Positions 1 to 5,112 of a stretch of 5,112 nucleotides of DNA are shown here, in pieces. The first letter of the stretch is position 1, and the number at the start of each line of letters is the position of its first letter. Origin of the DNA: a bacterium. GTDB lineage: Bacteria; Cyanobacteriota; Vampirovibrionia; Gastranaerophilales; Gastranaerophilaceae. The stretch is taken from assembly GCA_017995595.1 (NCBI GenBank), contig JAGOIO010000115.1, positions 1 to 5,112 on the forward strand. The letters are read 5' to 3'. The notes beneath the pieces were generated by a model. It was given only the letters and a program-made list of their open reading frames with translations. It did no database searches and had not been told where the DNA came from. The position numbers and the translations under genes are program-made.

Positions 1-299
1 GAATAAAATAAATCTGCTGAATTAGGATTTATTTCACCTGCTTTTTTGAAAGCTTCAACCGCTTGAGGATATTCTTCTGCTTGAGTGTAGGCAATACCTA
101 AATTGTAGTGTGTTGCAAAAATTGTGTCATCTAAATCTATGCTTGATTTTAATCGACTAATAGCTGTTTCATAGTCTCCGCTGTCTAATGCGGCTTTTGC
201 CTTATTGTTCAATTCTTGTACTGCAAAATTGTTTACACACCCTGTTGTAAATGCTGATACAAACATTATTAACGTAAGTAAAAATATTTTTTTAAACAT
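1..299 (-). CDS. TPR-repeat lipoprotein, N-terminal part (gene runs off the left edge)
   Basis: The reverse strand reads open from an ATG at 299 down to base 1, giving 99 complete codons with no stop. The product starts MFKKIFLLTLIMFVSAFTTGC: two lysines, a hydrophobic stretch at residues 5-17, then T-T-G-C with Cys21 as the likely lipidated residue. This is a type II signal peptide with a slightly unusual lipobox (Thr at -3 and -2). After it come at least two TPR-like helical hairpins, about residues 30-60 and 61-94. The second carries the usual TPR landmarks (Tyr65, Leu67-Gly68, Tyr71, Tyr77, Ala80, Phe84, Ala87, Pro92). A perfect AAGGAGG lies at 313-307, 7 bases before the ATG, and fixes the start. 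TPR lipoproteins usually act as membrane-anchored scaffolds for protein-protein contacts, and no specific partner can be named here. It is transcribed away from the Clp-domain operon, so a shared function is not implied. The C-terminus lies outside the window. Confidence 0.88.
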   Translation of the reverse strand, partial: MFKKIFLLTLIMFVSAFTTGCVNNFAVQELNNKAKAALDSGDYETAISRLKSSIDLDDTIFATHYNLGIAYTQAEEYPQAVEAFKKAGEINPNSADLFY

Positions 300-347
300 A
301 TTAAATCCTCCTTGGGAATAAAAAAATTATTGAGTGCTGATAAAATA

Positions 348-376
348 ATAATATTGGAGTTTTATAATTTTTTAAA
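348..376 (-). promoter_or_regulatory. Candidate sigma-70 promoter for the leftward lipoprotein gene
   Basis: On the minus strand, TTTAAA (376-371) and TATTAT (353-348) are separated by 17 bases, matching 4 of 6 and 5 of 6 consensus positions. Transcription would begin near 341, leaving a leader of about 40 bases that contains the strong ribosome binding site at 313-307. In such AT-rich DNA chance matches are common, so this is only a plausible assignment. Confidence 0.33.
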
Positions 377-377
377 T

Positions 378-407
378 TGTACACTCTTGTAAAAATAAGT
401 TTATAAT
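378..407 (+). promoter_or_regulatory. Candidate sigma-70 promoter for the rightward operon
   Basis: A perfect -10 hexamer TATAAT lies at 402-407. A -35-like TGTACA (378-383, 4 of 6 matches) is 18 bases upstream; reading TTGTAC at 377-382 instead would give a 19-base spacer. The predicted start near 414 gives a leader of about 60 bases before the ATG at 476. The -35 region sits next to that of the opposing candidate promoter, so the two would be arranged back to back. It is the best promoter seen upstream of the six-gene cluster. Confidence 0.45.
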
Positions 408-475
408 AAAGTTAAATATTTAGCAATATTTTATGATTTAAGTTACAATGAATCATATATAAAAAGGAGAATTAT

Positions 476-760
476 ATGTCTGACGATAAAGTTGTAAGTT
501 TAGGTGCGGCAAAGAAGATAAAAAAAGAACATGAAGAATGCGTTGAGCATGAAGAAAATGGTCAAGGCGAAGAGCCGGTCTATTGCAGTTTTTGTAATCG
601 TCCAAATACTGAAGTCGTAAAAATGGTACAAGGTCCCGGTGTAAATATTTGTTCAGAATGTACCATGATAGCTGTTCAGTACCTAATTCTCAATGACAGA
701 ATGCCGTCTGCCGAGGCTCAAATGATTTTAGATGCGTTTTGGGGGAAATGCAGAAGATGA
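476..760 (+). CDS. Stand-alone ClpX-type C4 zinc-binding domain protein
   Basis: This 94-residue protein holds a zinc-binding domain of the ClpX type and nothing else recognisable. The ligands are Cys37, Cys40, Cys59 and Cys62 (CxxC, 18 residues, CxxC). The interval carries the ClpX-like signature: EV at 46-47, then GPGVNICSEC at 53-62, closely resembling the start of ClpX (CSFC...GPGVYICDEC). In ClpX this domain dimerises and docks adaptors and substrates such as SspB and lambda O. Here the AAA+ module that should follow is absent: residues 63-94 are a short helical tail ending in KCRR, with no Walker A. The first 34 residues are charged, Lys-rich then Glu-rich, and probably disordered. The start is supported by AAGGAGA at 464-470, 5 bases before the ATG. 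The stop overlaps the next gene's start in ATGA (757-760), so the two are probably translationally coupled. The fold is secure. A role as adaptor, ClpX competitor or DNA-binding protein is open. Confidence 0.9.
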   Translation: MSDDKVVSLGAAKKIKKEHEECVEHEENGQGEEPVYCSFCNRPNTEVVKMVQGPGVNICSECTMIAVQYLILNDRMPSAEAQMILDAFWGKCRR

Positions 761-2409
761 CTGACAAAACTGTCCAGTTAAATAAAATACAAATTAAAGC
801 GGAAATTCTTACGGTTATTTCTAAGCTTCAGTCTGCACCGAAAAATCCAAATGTCGGTGAAATTACTGCGATTTTGGCTGTTCAAGAAGATAAAGCTTCT
901 ATGCTTGAAATCTTGATGAAAGAATTTGTTAAGGCGAATGAGCAAAAAGCGATTGTAATTTCTTTTTTAATGAGTACATTTTGTGAAAAAGAAAGAGTTG
1001 AAGAAAAACTTTGGGATTTACTCAAAAATCCAAATATTGCTGATGTAACAAAATCTTTTGCTTTAAATTTGTTAAAAGAGCTTGGTAATAAAATTGATTA
1101 TGATAGCTTAACAGATTATTTTTCAAATCCTGACGAAGTTATTGATGCCGATACTCAAAAATTACTACATACGGCAATCGTTAATCCCGAAGCTCAAATT
1201 GATTTTATGGATTTTATAAAATCGCTTTCTGACAAGGATAAAGAGGTTTTAATTAATTCTTTGGGTGAAGATTACTCCTCTGATGCACTTGCAAATATTT
1301 TAAATCCTTTGTTTTTGTATTCTCCTGAGTCTTATATTGGAAATCTTGCCATAGAAATTCTCGGCGATACAAAATCTCAACTTGCTTTGCATACGCTTTT
1401 AGAAGCAAAAGATTTTGTCAAAGACGAAAAAACTATTTCTTTGATAAAAAAAAGTATTTCAAAATTAAAGCTTGCCGGTGTAAGGCAGGATAATGCAATA
1501 GATTTTTATACAGATATTTTGTCTGAATCAAGACCTTATAAGTCATACATTAGTTATCCTGACGGGCATGGAAATCAGGCATTGATGTTTTCTAGGGAAA
1601 GAGAGAATGGGACAATTCAATTTGTAGCTATTGTTATTGCTGATACAGTCGGAATAGTTGATTGTTTTGGGTTTAATGATATTACTAAAACTGAATTTGA
1701 GAGAATTATTGACAGATTTTATGCTGATGATGAAAGAATTTTTATAAATCACAATGCTTTGAGAACATTGTTAAACGGTGCAGAAAAGCTTACGCATTCG
1801 CTTGGGAGACAAGTTCCTTATGAATATATTTGTTGGAAGCCTCTCTTCCTTGACGTTCCGTCTGAGCCTGTTCCTTTTGATATGATTTTGAATATGAATT
1901 TTAAAAGCAAGAAAAATTCAGAAGATGATATGCAAGATATTTATAATTTTGATTTCGTACAAAGATGGTTTTTTGATGTTGATGAAAATATAAATTTCAA
2001 AAATGTTATTGATTATTTGAATGCAAAGATTTTTGAAAATGATTTTTCTATTGATTTTGATTTTATAGTAAAAGATAATTTGTCAAAAGTCTTTGATAAA
2101 GACGAAAAAGAAATTTTTTCTGAAAGAATATTGATGTCTGCTTATTTGAAATATCTCGCAGGAGAAAAAGACAGTGCATTAAAGTTATATTCTCTCTACT
2201 CAGATGAAGAGTATAAATCTCAATTATATTTGAATATTTTGAGAAAAAGTATATATGAATATTATGTTGGGAAAAAGTTTAGAGAATCAGATGTAAAAAA
2301 AGCAGAAAATATTTTTGTAAAGAAAAATAATCCTACAATGCGAGTTCTTAATACAGAACAAATAGCTAAAACAATAAAGATTATAGAAAGCTTGTGGGTA
2401 AATGGATAA
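757..2409 (+). CDS. Unrecognised 550-residue HEAT-like repeat protein with central beta domain
   Basis: I do not recognise a named family. I place the start at ATG 757 because it forms an ATGA overlap with the upstream stop and has GGGGGA (741-746) 10 bases upstream; ATG 748 and TTG 739 are in-frame alternatives. Residues 1-240 look all-helical, with repeated amphipathic segments of HEAT/armadillo type (for example around 63-110 and 185-238). Residues about 260-375 appear to be a mixed alpha/beta domain. It contains PDGHGNQALMFSR (268-280), then a hydrophobic beta-rich stretch ending GIVDCFGF (299-306), and a conserved-looking WKPLFLDVP (360-368). Residues about 385-550 are acidic and then helical, with one TPR-like segment near 456-478. 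There is no signal peptide, membrane segment or catalytic motif that I can name, so it is probably cytoplasmic and acts through protein contacts. Coupling to the zinc-finger gene and an 8-base overlap with ruvX make it an operon member. Function unknown. Confidence 0.85.
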   Translation: MTDKTVQLNKIQIKAEILTVISKLQSAPKNPNVGEITAILAVQEDKASMLEILMKEFVKANEQKAIVISFLMSTFCEKERVEEKLWDLLKNPNIADVTKSFALNLLKELGNKIDYDSLTDYFSNPDEVIDADTQKLLHTAIVNPEAQIDFMDFIKSLSDKDKEVLINSLGEDYSSDALANILNPLFLYSPESYIGNLAIEILGDTKSQLALHTLLEAKDFVKDEKTISLIKKSISKLKLAGVRQDNAIDFYTDILSESRPYKSYISYPDGHGNQALMFSRERENGTIQFVAIVIADTVGIVDCFGFNDITKTEFERIIDRFYADDERIFINHNALRTLLNGAEKLTHSLGRQVPYEYICWKPLFLDVPSEPVPFDMILNMNFKSKKNSEDDMQDIYNFDFVQRWFFDVDENINFKNVIDYLNAKIFENDFSIDFDFIVKDNLSKVFDKDEKEIFSERILMSAYLKYLAGEKDSALKLYSLYSDEEYKSQLYLNILRKSIYEYYVGKKFRESDVKKAENIFVKKNNPTMRVLNTEQIAKTIKIIESLWVNG

Positions 2410-2809
2410 AATTATGGCACTAGATGTAGGTACAAAACGAATTGGTGTATCCTTGAGTGATTTTCTTCATATAACCGCAAACGGGCATGGTCTTGTAGAA
2501 AGAGAACCTGAAGCTGATGCTATTGAAAAAATAAAAAAAATTGCAAAAGAAAATCATGTAAAAATAATAGTTGTCGGAAAGCCTTTAAATATGGACGGAA
2601 CACAAGGCGGGCAGGCTGATGATTGTATAGGATTTGCAAAGAATTTTGAAACTGATTTTGATGTAGTCATGGAAGATGAAAGGCTTACATCTTCAGAAGC
2701 AGAGGCAAATTTAAGAGCAAAAAAAATAGACTTTAGAAAAAATAAAGGATTGGTTGATATTGAGAGTGCTTGTATTATACTGGAACAATATCTTTCACGA
2801 AAAAAATAA
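2402..2809 (+). CDS. ruvX: RuvX/YqgF-family Holliday junction resolvase-like nuclease
   Basis: This 135-residue protein has the normal length and all hallmarks of RuvX (YqgF/YrrK), an RNase H-fold nuclease related to RuvC. The family is implicated in trimming the 5' end of pre-16S rRNA and in resolving Holliday junctions. Visible motifs are ALDVGTKRIGVSLSD (6-20) with catalytic Asp8; VVGKPLNMDGTQG (57-69, where most homologues have VVGLPLNMDG); EDERLTSSEAE (91-101) with Glu93; and LVDIESACIILEQYL (117-131) with Asp119 as the last acidic ligand. All three acidic positions are present, so it should be active. The start at 2402 keeps the usual few residues before the first beta strand; ATG 2414 is possible but would shorten that strand. 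It overlaps the preceding gene by 8 bases and has no strong Shine-Dalgarno of its own, only GTGGG just upstream, pointing to translational coupling. Confidence 0.95.
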   Translation: MDKIMALDVGTKRIGVSLSDFLHITANGHGLVEREPEADAIEKIKKIAKENHVKIIVVGKPLNMDGTQGGQADDCIGFAKNFETDFDVVMEDERLTSSEAEANLRAKKIDFRKNKGLVDIESACIILEQYLSRKK

Positions 2810-2844
2810 TTGTGGTTTAATATAATAAGGTTACAAATAAAGAA

Positions 2845-2850
2845 AGAGGA
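2845..2850 (+). promoter_or_regulatory. Ribosome binding site that decides the DUF1292 start
   Basis: AGAGGA at 2845-2850 lies 4 bases before the ATG at 2855. It favours that start over an in-frame TTG at 2810, which directly abuts the ruvX stop, has no such signal, and would add 15 residues (MWFNIIRLQIKKEDK) that are unlike the family's N-terminus. Confidence 0.7.
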
Positions 2851-2854
2851 TAAA

Positions 2855-3163
2855 ATGCCAAACGAAGAAGAATTAAAAGAAAACGAAGAAAGACAATTAA
2901 TTGAGACCGTTGATGAGGACGGAAATATAATTAATTTCGAACTATTTGACATTGTAGAATTTGAAGAAAAAGAATACGCACTACTATTGCCTGCTGACGA
3001 AAAAGAAAATGATGAAACTGATGAAATCGTTCTTATGCGTTTGCTAAAAGAAGGCGATGATTATACTTTTGAAGCGATTGATGATGATGAAGAATTTGAT
3101 AAGGTTTCTTCATATATTGAATCAATCGAAAATGAAGATGAAGAAGAGGAAGAAGAAGAGTAG
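2855..3163 (+). CDS. DUF1292 (YrzB-like) small acidic protein
   Basis: This 102-residue protein matches the DUF1292 family, typified by Bacillus YrzB. The family core is visible at about residues 15-88: an ETVDEDGN turn (17-24), NFELFDIVEFEEKEYALLLP (27-46), a charged loop, a second strand EIVLMRLLKEGDDYTFEAI (57-75), and DDDEEFDKVSSYIES (76-90). No biochemical role is established for this family. The C-terminus ends in a run of aspartate and glutamate (about 94-102), encoded by purine-only GAA/GAG/GAT repeats, and is probably disordered. The gene follows ruvX after 45 bases, the same order as yrrK-yrzB in Firmicutes, which supports the family call and suggests a long-standing functional or expression link. 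Family assignment is confident; function is unknown. Confidence 0.88.
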   Translation: MPNEEELKENEERQLIETVDEDGNIINFELFDIVEFEEKEYALLLPADEKENDETDEIVLMRLLKEGDDYTFEAIDDDEEFDKVSSYIESIENEDEEEEEEE

Positions 3164-3183
3164 TTTCTTCAATAGATTTCGGT

Positions 3184-3201
3184 TTGTTTGAGTACAAACA
3201 A
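3184..3201 (+). promoter_or_regulatory. Hairpin immediately upstream of the Clp-repeat gene start
   Basis: TTGTTTG (3184-3190) and CAAACAA (3195-3201) are perfect inverted copies separated by the 4-base loop AGTA. The right arm overlaps the first two bases of the Shine-Dalgarno AAGGTG (3200-3205) that serves the ATG at 3210. In mRNA this would be a short, mostly A-U stem beside the ribosome binding site and might modulate translation of the Clp-repeat protein. It is not followed by a T run, so it is not an intrinsic terminator. Its small size makes chance occurrence quite possible. Confidence 0.4.
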
Positions 3202-3209
3202 GGTGAATT

Positions 3210-4571
3210 ATGTTTGAAAAATTTACAGAAAATGCAATTAATGTTGTAACAGAGGCTCAAAATCTTGCTAAAACAATGAATAATGCCTATGTTCAGCCCG
3301 AACATTTGTTGCTTGCTATTGTTAAGTTGTCAAAAGGCATTCCATTAAAACTGTTTAGAATGTATAACGTGGAATATGACAAGCTTCAAAAAGTCGTTGA
3401 AGAAAAATTGAAGTTTGAAAAAGCCGACAAACCACTTGAAGTTGTGCCGTTTAGCGACTCATTTAAAACTCTGTTGAAAAAGACTTTGGATTTTGCAAAT
3501 AATTCAGGTAATGACTATGTACTTTTTGAAAATCTTTTTCTTTCCGTTTTATATGATACAAATTCTTATAATATAAGGATTTTAAAGAGTTTTAATTTCA
3601 ATTTCGATAATTCAAAAACGATATTGAAAAAACTTGTTCAAAAGAAAACTAAGAAAATGCAACACCCTGAATCAGAGGATTCCGGCGATAACGGTAGCTC
3701 ATCGTTTTCTGCGGATTGTCTTTTTGAGGACGAAGGCGTTTCTAAAATATTTGAGAATGCAGTTTCAAAACTTTCAGCTTCAAATTATGAAATCTTGGGT
3801 ACTGAACAAATTTTATCCTCAATTTTGGACGATTCAAATTCTGATTTAAGTAAAATTTTAGAAAAATGCGGGCTTACCTCTGAAAAATTTGAAGAAATGC
3901 TTGCAAAACAATCTTCAAGAAAATCAGAGTATGACGGAAAGCAGATAATCTTTACGCCAAATGCATTTGTCGCTATGAATACTGCACTTCAAGTAGCAAA
4001 AGAACTTGGAGCTTCTGATGTGAAGCCTGAACACCTTATATTGGGAATTTTGAAAACTCAAAAAGGTGTTGCTTTTGATGTTTTAAAACAGATTCATGTT
4101 GATACCGAAGAATTAGAAACAGAGATAATAAAGCCTATTGAAAAAGAAATGCCTGAAGCTCTTACTATTCTGAAACTTGCAAGGCAAGAGGCAAGACGTT
4201 TAGGTCGAAATGAAATTGGTACTGAAATGATTTTGCTTGGAATAATTAACGAAGGCATGGGTATCGGGTTTAAAGTCTTGAATGAATTGGATATAAACAT
4301 AAGAGATACAAGGCAAACTGTTGAAAATATTCTTGGATTTGGTAATGAGTATTATGATACAGAAGTTGTTTTTACAAAACGTGCAAAACGAGTGCTGGAG
4401 ACAGCTTGGCAAACTGCAAAAAAATATCATAAATCAGGAATTTTTTCCGAACATTTGTTATATGCAATAACAAAAGAACCTCAATGTGTTGCGATGAAAG
4501 CTTTGGAACGACTTGGTGCAGATGTCGTTGAAATTAAGCAAGGAATTTTAAAAGAAATAGAGGGTTCGTAA
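3210..4571 (+). CDS. Clp N-terminal domain array protein without AAA+ ATPase (six Clp repeats)
   Basis: This 453-residue protein consists of six Clp_N repeats and nothing else recognisable. Each repeat contains the motif xEHLLLxI in a helical unit: PEHLLLAIV (30-38), FENLFLSVL (106-114), TEQILSSIL (198-206), PEHLILGIL (273-281), TEMILLGII (338-346) and SEHLLYAIT (413-421). The spacings of 76, 92, 75, 65 and 75 group them as three ClpC-type double domains, with a Ser/Gly/Asp-rich linker at 150-170. The N-terminus MFEKFTENA resembles the start of ClpC (MFGRFTERA), and the last pair (314-450) is closest to canonical ClpC. Repeats 2 and 3 are the most diverged. No Walker A, Walker B or arginine finger is present; ClpC itself has about 810 residues. 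In ClpC this domain binds adaptors (MecA, McsB) and phosphoarginine-marked substrates. Here it may act as an adaptor, decoy or substrate-collecting scaffold. The start is set by AAGGTG at 3200-3205. Confidence 0.9.
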   Translation: MFEKFTENAINVVTEAQNLAKTMNNAYVQPEHLLLAIVKLSKGIPLKLFRMYNVEYDKLQKVVEEKLKFEKADKPLEVVPFSDSFKTLLKKTLDFANNSGNDYVLFENLFLSVLYDTNSYNIRILKSFNFNFDNSKTILKKLVQKKTKKMQHPESEDSGDNGSSSFSADCLFEDEGVSKIFENAVSKLSASNYEILGTEQILSSILDDSNSDLSKILEKCGLTSEKFEEMLAKQSSRKSEYDGKQIIFTPNAFVAMNTALQVAKELGASDVKPEHLILGILKTQKGVAFDVLKQIHVDTEELETEIIKPIEKEMPEALTILKLARQEARRLGRNEIGTEMILLGIINEGMGIGFKVLNELDINIRDTRQTVENILGFGNEYYDTEVVFTKRAKRVLETAWQTAKKYHKSGIFSEHLLYAITKEPQCVAMKALERLGADVVEIKQGILKEIEGS

Positions 4572-4585
4572 ACTGTCAAAATAAG

Positions 4586-4604
4586 ATAATTTACAGTAAA
4601 TTAT
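4586..4604. promoter_or_regulatory. 19-bp palindrome (9-1-9) overlapping the tilS start codon
   Basis: ATAATTTAC (4586-4594) and GTAAATTAT (4596-4604) are perfect inverted copies around a single A at 4595. The right arm includes the first two bases of the tilS ATG (4603). On DNA the symmetry resembles an operator for a dimeric repressor, with the 9-1-9 spacing known from Fur-superfamily boxes. In RNA it could fold with a small loop and occlude the start. AT-rich DNA makes palindromes more frequent by chance, so the role is inferred. Confidence 0.4.
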
Positions 4605-5112
4605 GAGAAATGAAATTGAAAAATTTTTAATTCAACATAAATTAGCGGTAAAGGAAAATACTCTTTTGGTGGGCTTTTCCGGCGGGTGTGATTCACTTTG
4701 TCTGCTGGATAATTTGAATTGTTTACGCCACAAATATGGTTTTAATCTTGTTGCAATTCATTTGAATCATAATTGGCGAGGAGAAGAATCTAAAAGAGAT
4801 GAAGTTAATTGCCAAAATTTCTGTGAGAAAAATGATATAGAGTTTGTTTCTGAATGTCTTAACGGTGATGAGCCAAAAACAGAAACTTTTGCCAGAGATG
4901 CAAGATATGATTTTTTTGTAAGAACTGCAAAAAAATATCAAAATAGTTCAATTTTTACGGCACATACTCGTACTGATAATGCTGAAACTCTTGTCTATCG
5001 TATTATAAAAGGCACAGGGATAAACGGTTTGCGAGGAATTCTACCTGCAAGTATGCGTGAGGGTGTTGCACTTTACAGACCACTATTGAAAATTTCACGT
5101 GAAGAGACAGAA
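4603..5112 (+). CDS. tilS: tRNA(Ile)-lysidine synthase, N-terminal part (runs off the right edge)
   Basis: The frame is open from ATG 4603 to the window end, 170 codons. TilS uses ATP and lysine to convert C34 of the tRNA-Ile with a CAU anticodon into lysidine, so that it reads AUA and is charged with isoleucine. Visible motifs of this N-type ATP pyrophosphatase are the PP-loop VGFSGGCDS (23-31); HLNHNWRG (53-60), the HxDH-like element; the ETFARDARYDFF region (94-105); TAHTRTDNAET (119-129, where most family members have TAHHxDDQAET); and GTGINGLRGI (137-146). The middle motif deviates but retains Asp125, Glu128 and Thr129. The start is well bounded: an in-frame TAA lies two codons upstream, at 4597. 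There is no recognisable Shine-Dalgarno; instead a palindrome abuts the start. It follows the Clp-repeat gene by 31 bases and is probably cotranscribed. The C-terminal tRNA-binding domains lie outside the window. Confidence 0.94.
   Translation, partial: MRNEIEKFLIQHKLAVKENTLLVGFSGGCDSLCLLDNLNCLRHKYGFNLVAIHLNHNWRGEESKRDEVNCQNFCEKNDIEFVSECLNGDEPKTETFARDARYDFFVRTAKKYQNSSIFTAHTRTDNAETLVYRIIKGTGINGLRGILPASMREGVALYRPLLKISREETE

Noticed and set aside
739..756. TTG or earlier ATG (748) start for the HEAT-like protein
   Set aside because: ATG 757 gives the classic ATGA overlap and a sensible distance to GGGGGA at 741-746; from ATG 748 the G run is only 2 bases away.
1543..1752. Antisense open frame on the minus strand inside the HEAT-like gene, and similar ones at 2554-2952, 3033-3305, 4094-4430 and 4723-4941
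   Set aside because: They lie opposite well-supported genes, have low-complexity Ser/Ile/Phe-rich products, and show no recognisable motifs.
2821..2826. Internal promoter with TATAAT before the DUF1292 gene
   Set aside because: A perfect -10 hexamer but no -35 at a usable distance (TTTCAC is 22 bases away) and no extended -10; likely chance in AT-rich DNA.
2810..2854. N-terminal extension of the DUF1292 protein from a TTG
   Set aside because: No ribosome binding site, and the added residues are unlike the family; the ATG at 2855 has AGAGGA just upstream.
3152..3170. Inverted repeat GAAGAA/TTCTTC across the DUF1292 stop as a terminator
   Set aside because: The left arm is part of the GAA-repeat coding tail, the stem is A-T rich, and no T tract follows.
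3210..4571. Broken or frameshifted ClpC ATPase gene
   Set aside because: The frame ends cleanly, tilS follows after 31 bases, and no AAA+ remnant (Walker A or B) is visible in the downstream sequence.
1..5112. CRISPR array, tRNA/rRNA genes, insertion sequences or attachment sites
   Set aside because: No spaced direct repeats, cloverleaf-like sequences, transposase frames or terminal inverted repeats were seen.

Overview
The window comes from an AT-rich bacterium (by eye about one third G+C) that uses the standard code, with TGA as a stop and strong AAGGAG-type ribosome binding sites. The order ruvX followed by a DUF1292 gene is typical of Firmicutes (yrrK-yrzB). From memory a comparable pair, ruvX beside a DUF1292-like gene, also occurs in Cyanobacteria and relatives. 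The AT-rich codon use would suit a gut Firmicute or a Gastranaerophilales-like (Vampirovibrionia) genome. I cannot decide between them from the sequence.

Layout: a leftward TPR lipoprotein gene (truncated at base 1) and a rightward gene cluster diverge from a 176-base intergenic region that carries plausible back-to-back promoters. The rightward cluster has six genes. They are a 94-residue protein that is only a ClpX-type C4 zinc-binding domain; a 550-residue unrecognised HEAT-like/beta-domain protein, start-stop coupled to the first gene; ruvX, overlapping by 8 bases; a DUF1292 acidic protein; a 453-residue protein made only of six Clp N-terminal repeats, with no ATPase; and tilS, cut off by the window end. 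Gaps are overlaps or 31 to 46 bases, no convincing terminator lies between the genes, and the whole set is probably one operon.

The housekeeping content is rRNA/DNA metabolism (RuvX) and tRNA modification (TilS). The unusual content is a pair of Clp unfoldase substrate/adaptor-recognition domains, one ClpX-type and one ClpC-type, each encoded without its AAA+ motor in the same operon. This suggests, as inference only, a proteolysis-tuning or adaptor module. The HEAT-like protein, translationally coupled to the zinc-finger protein, is a candidate partner. Two AT-rich inverted repeats lie directly at the translation starts of the Clp-repeat gene and of tilS and may be regulatory.
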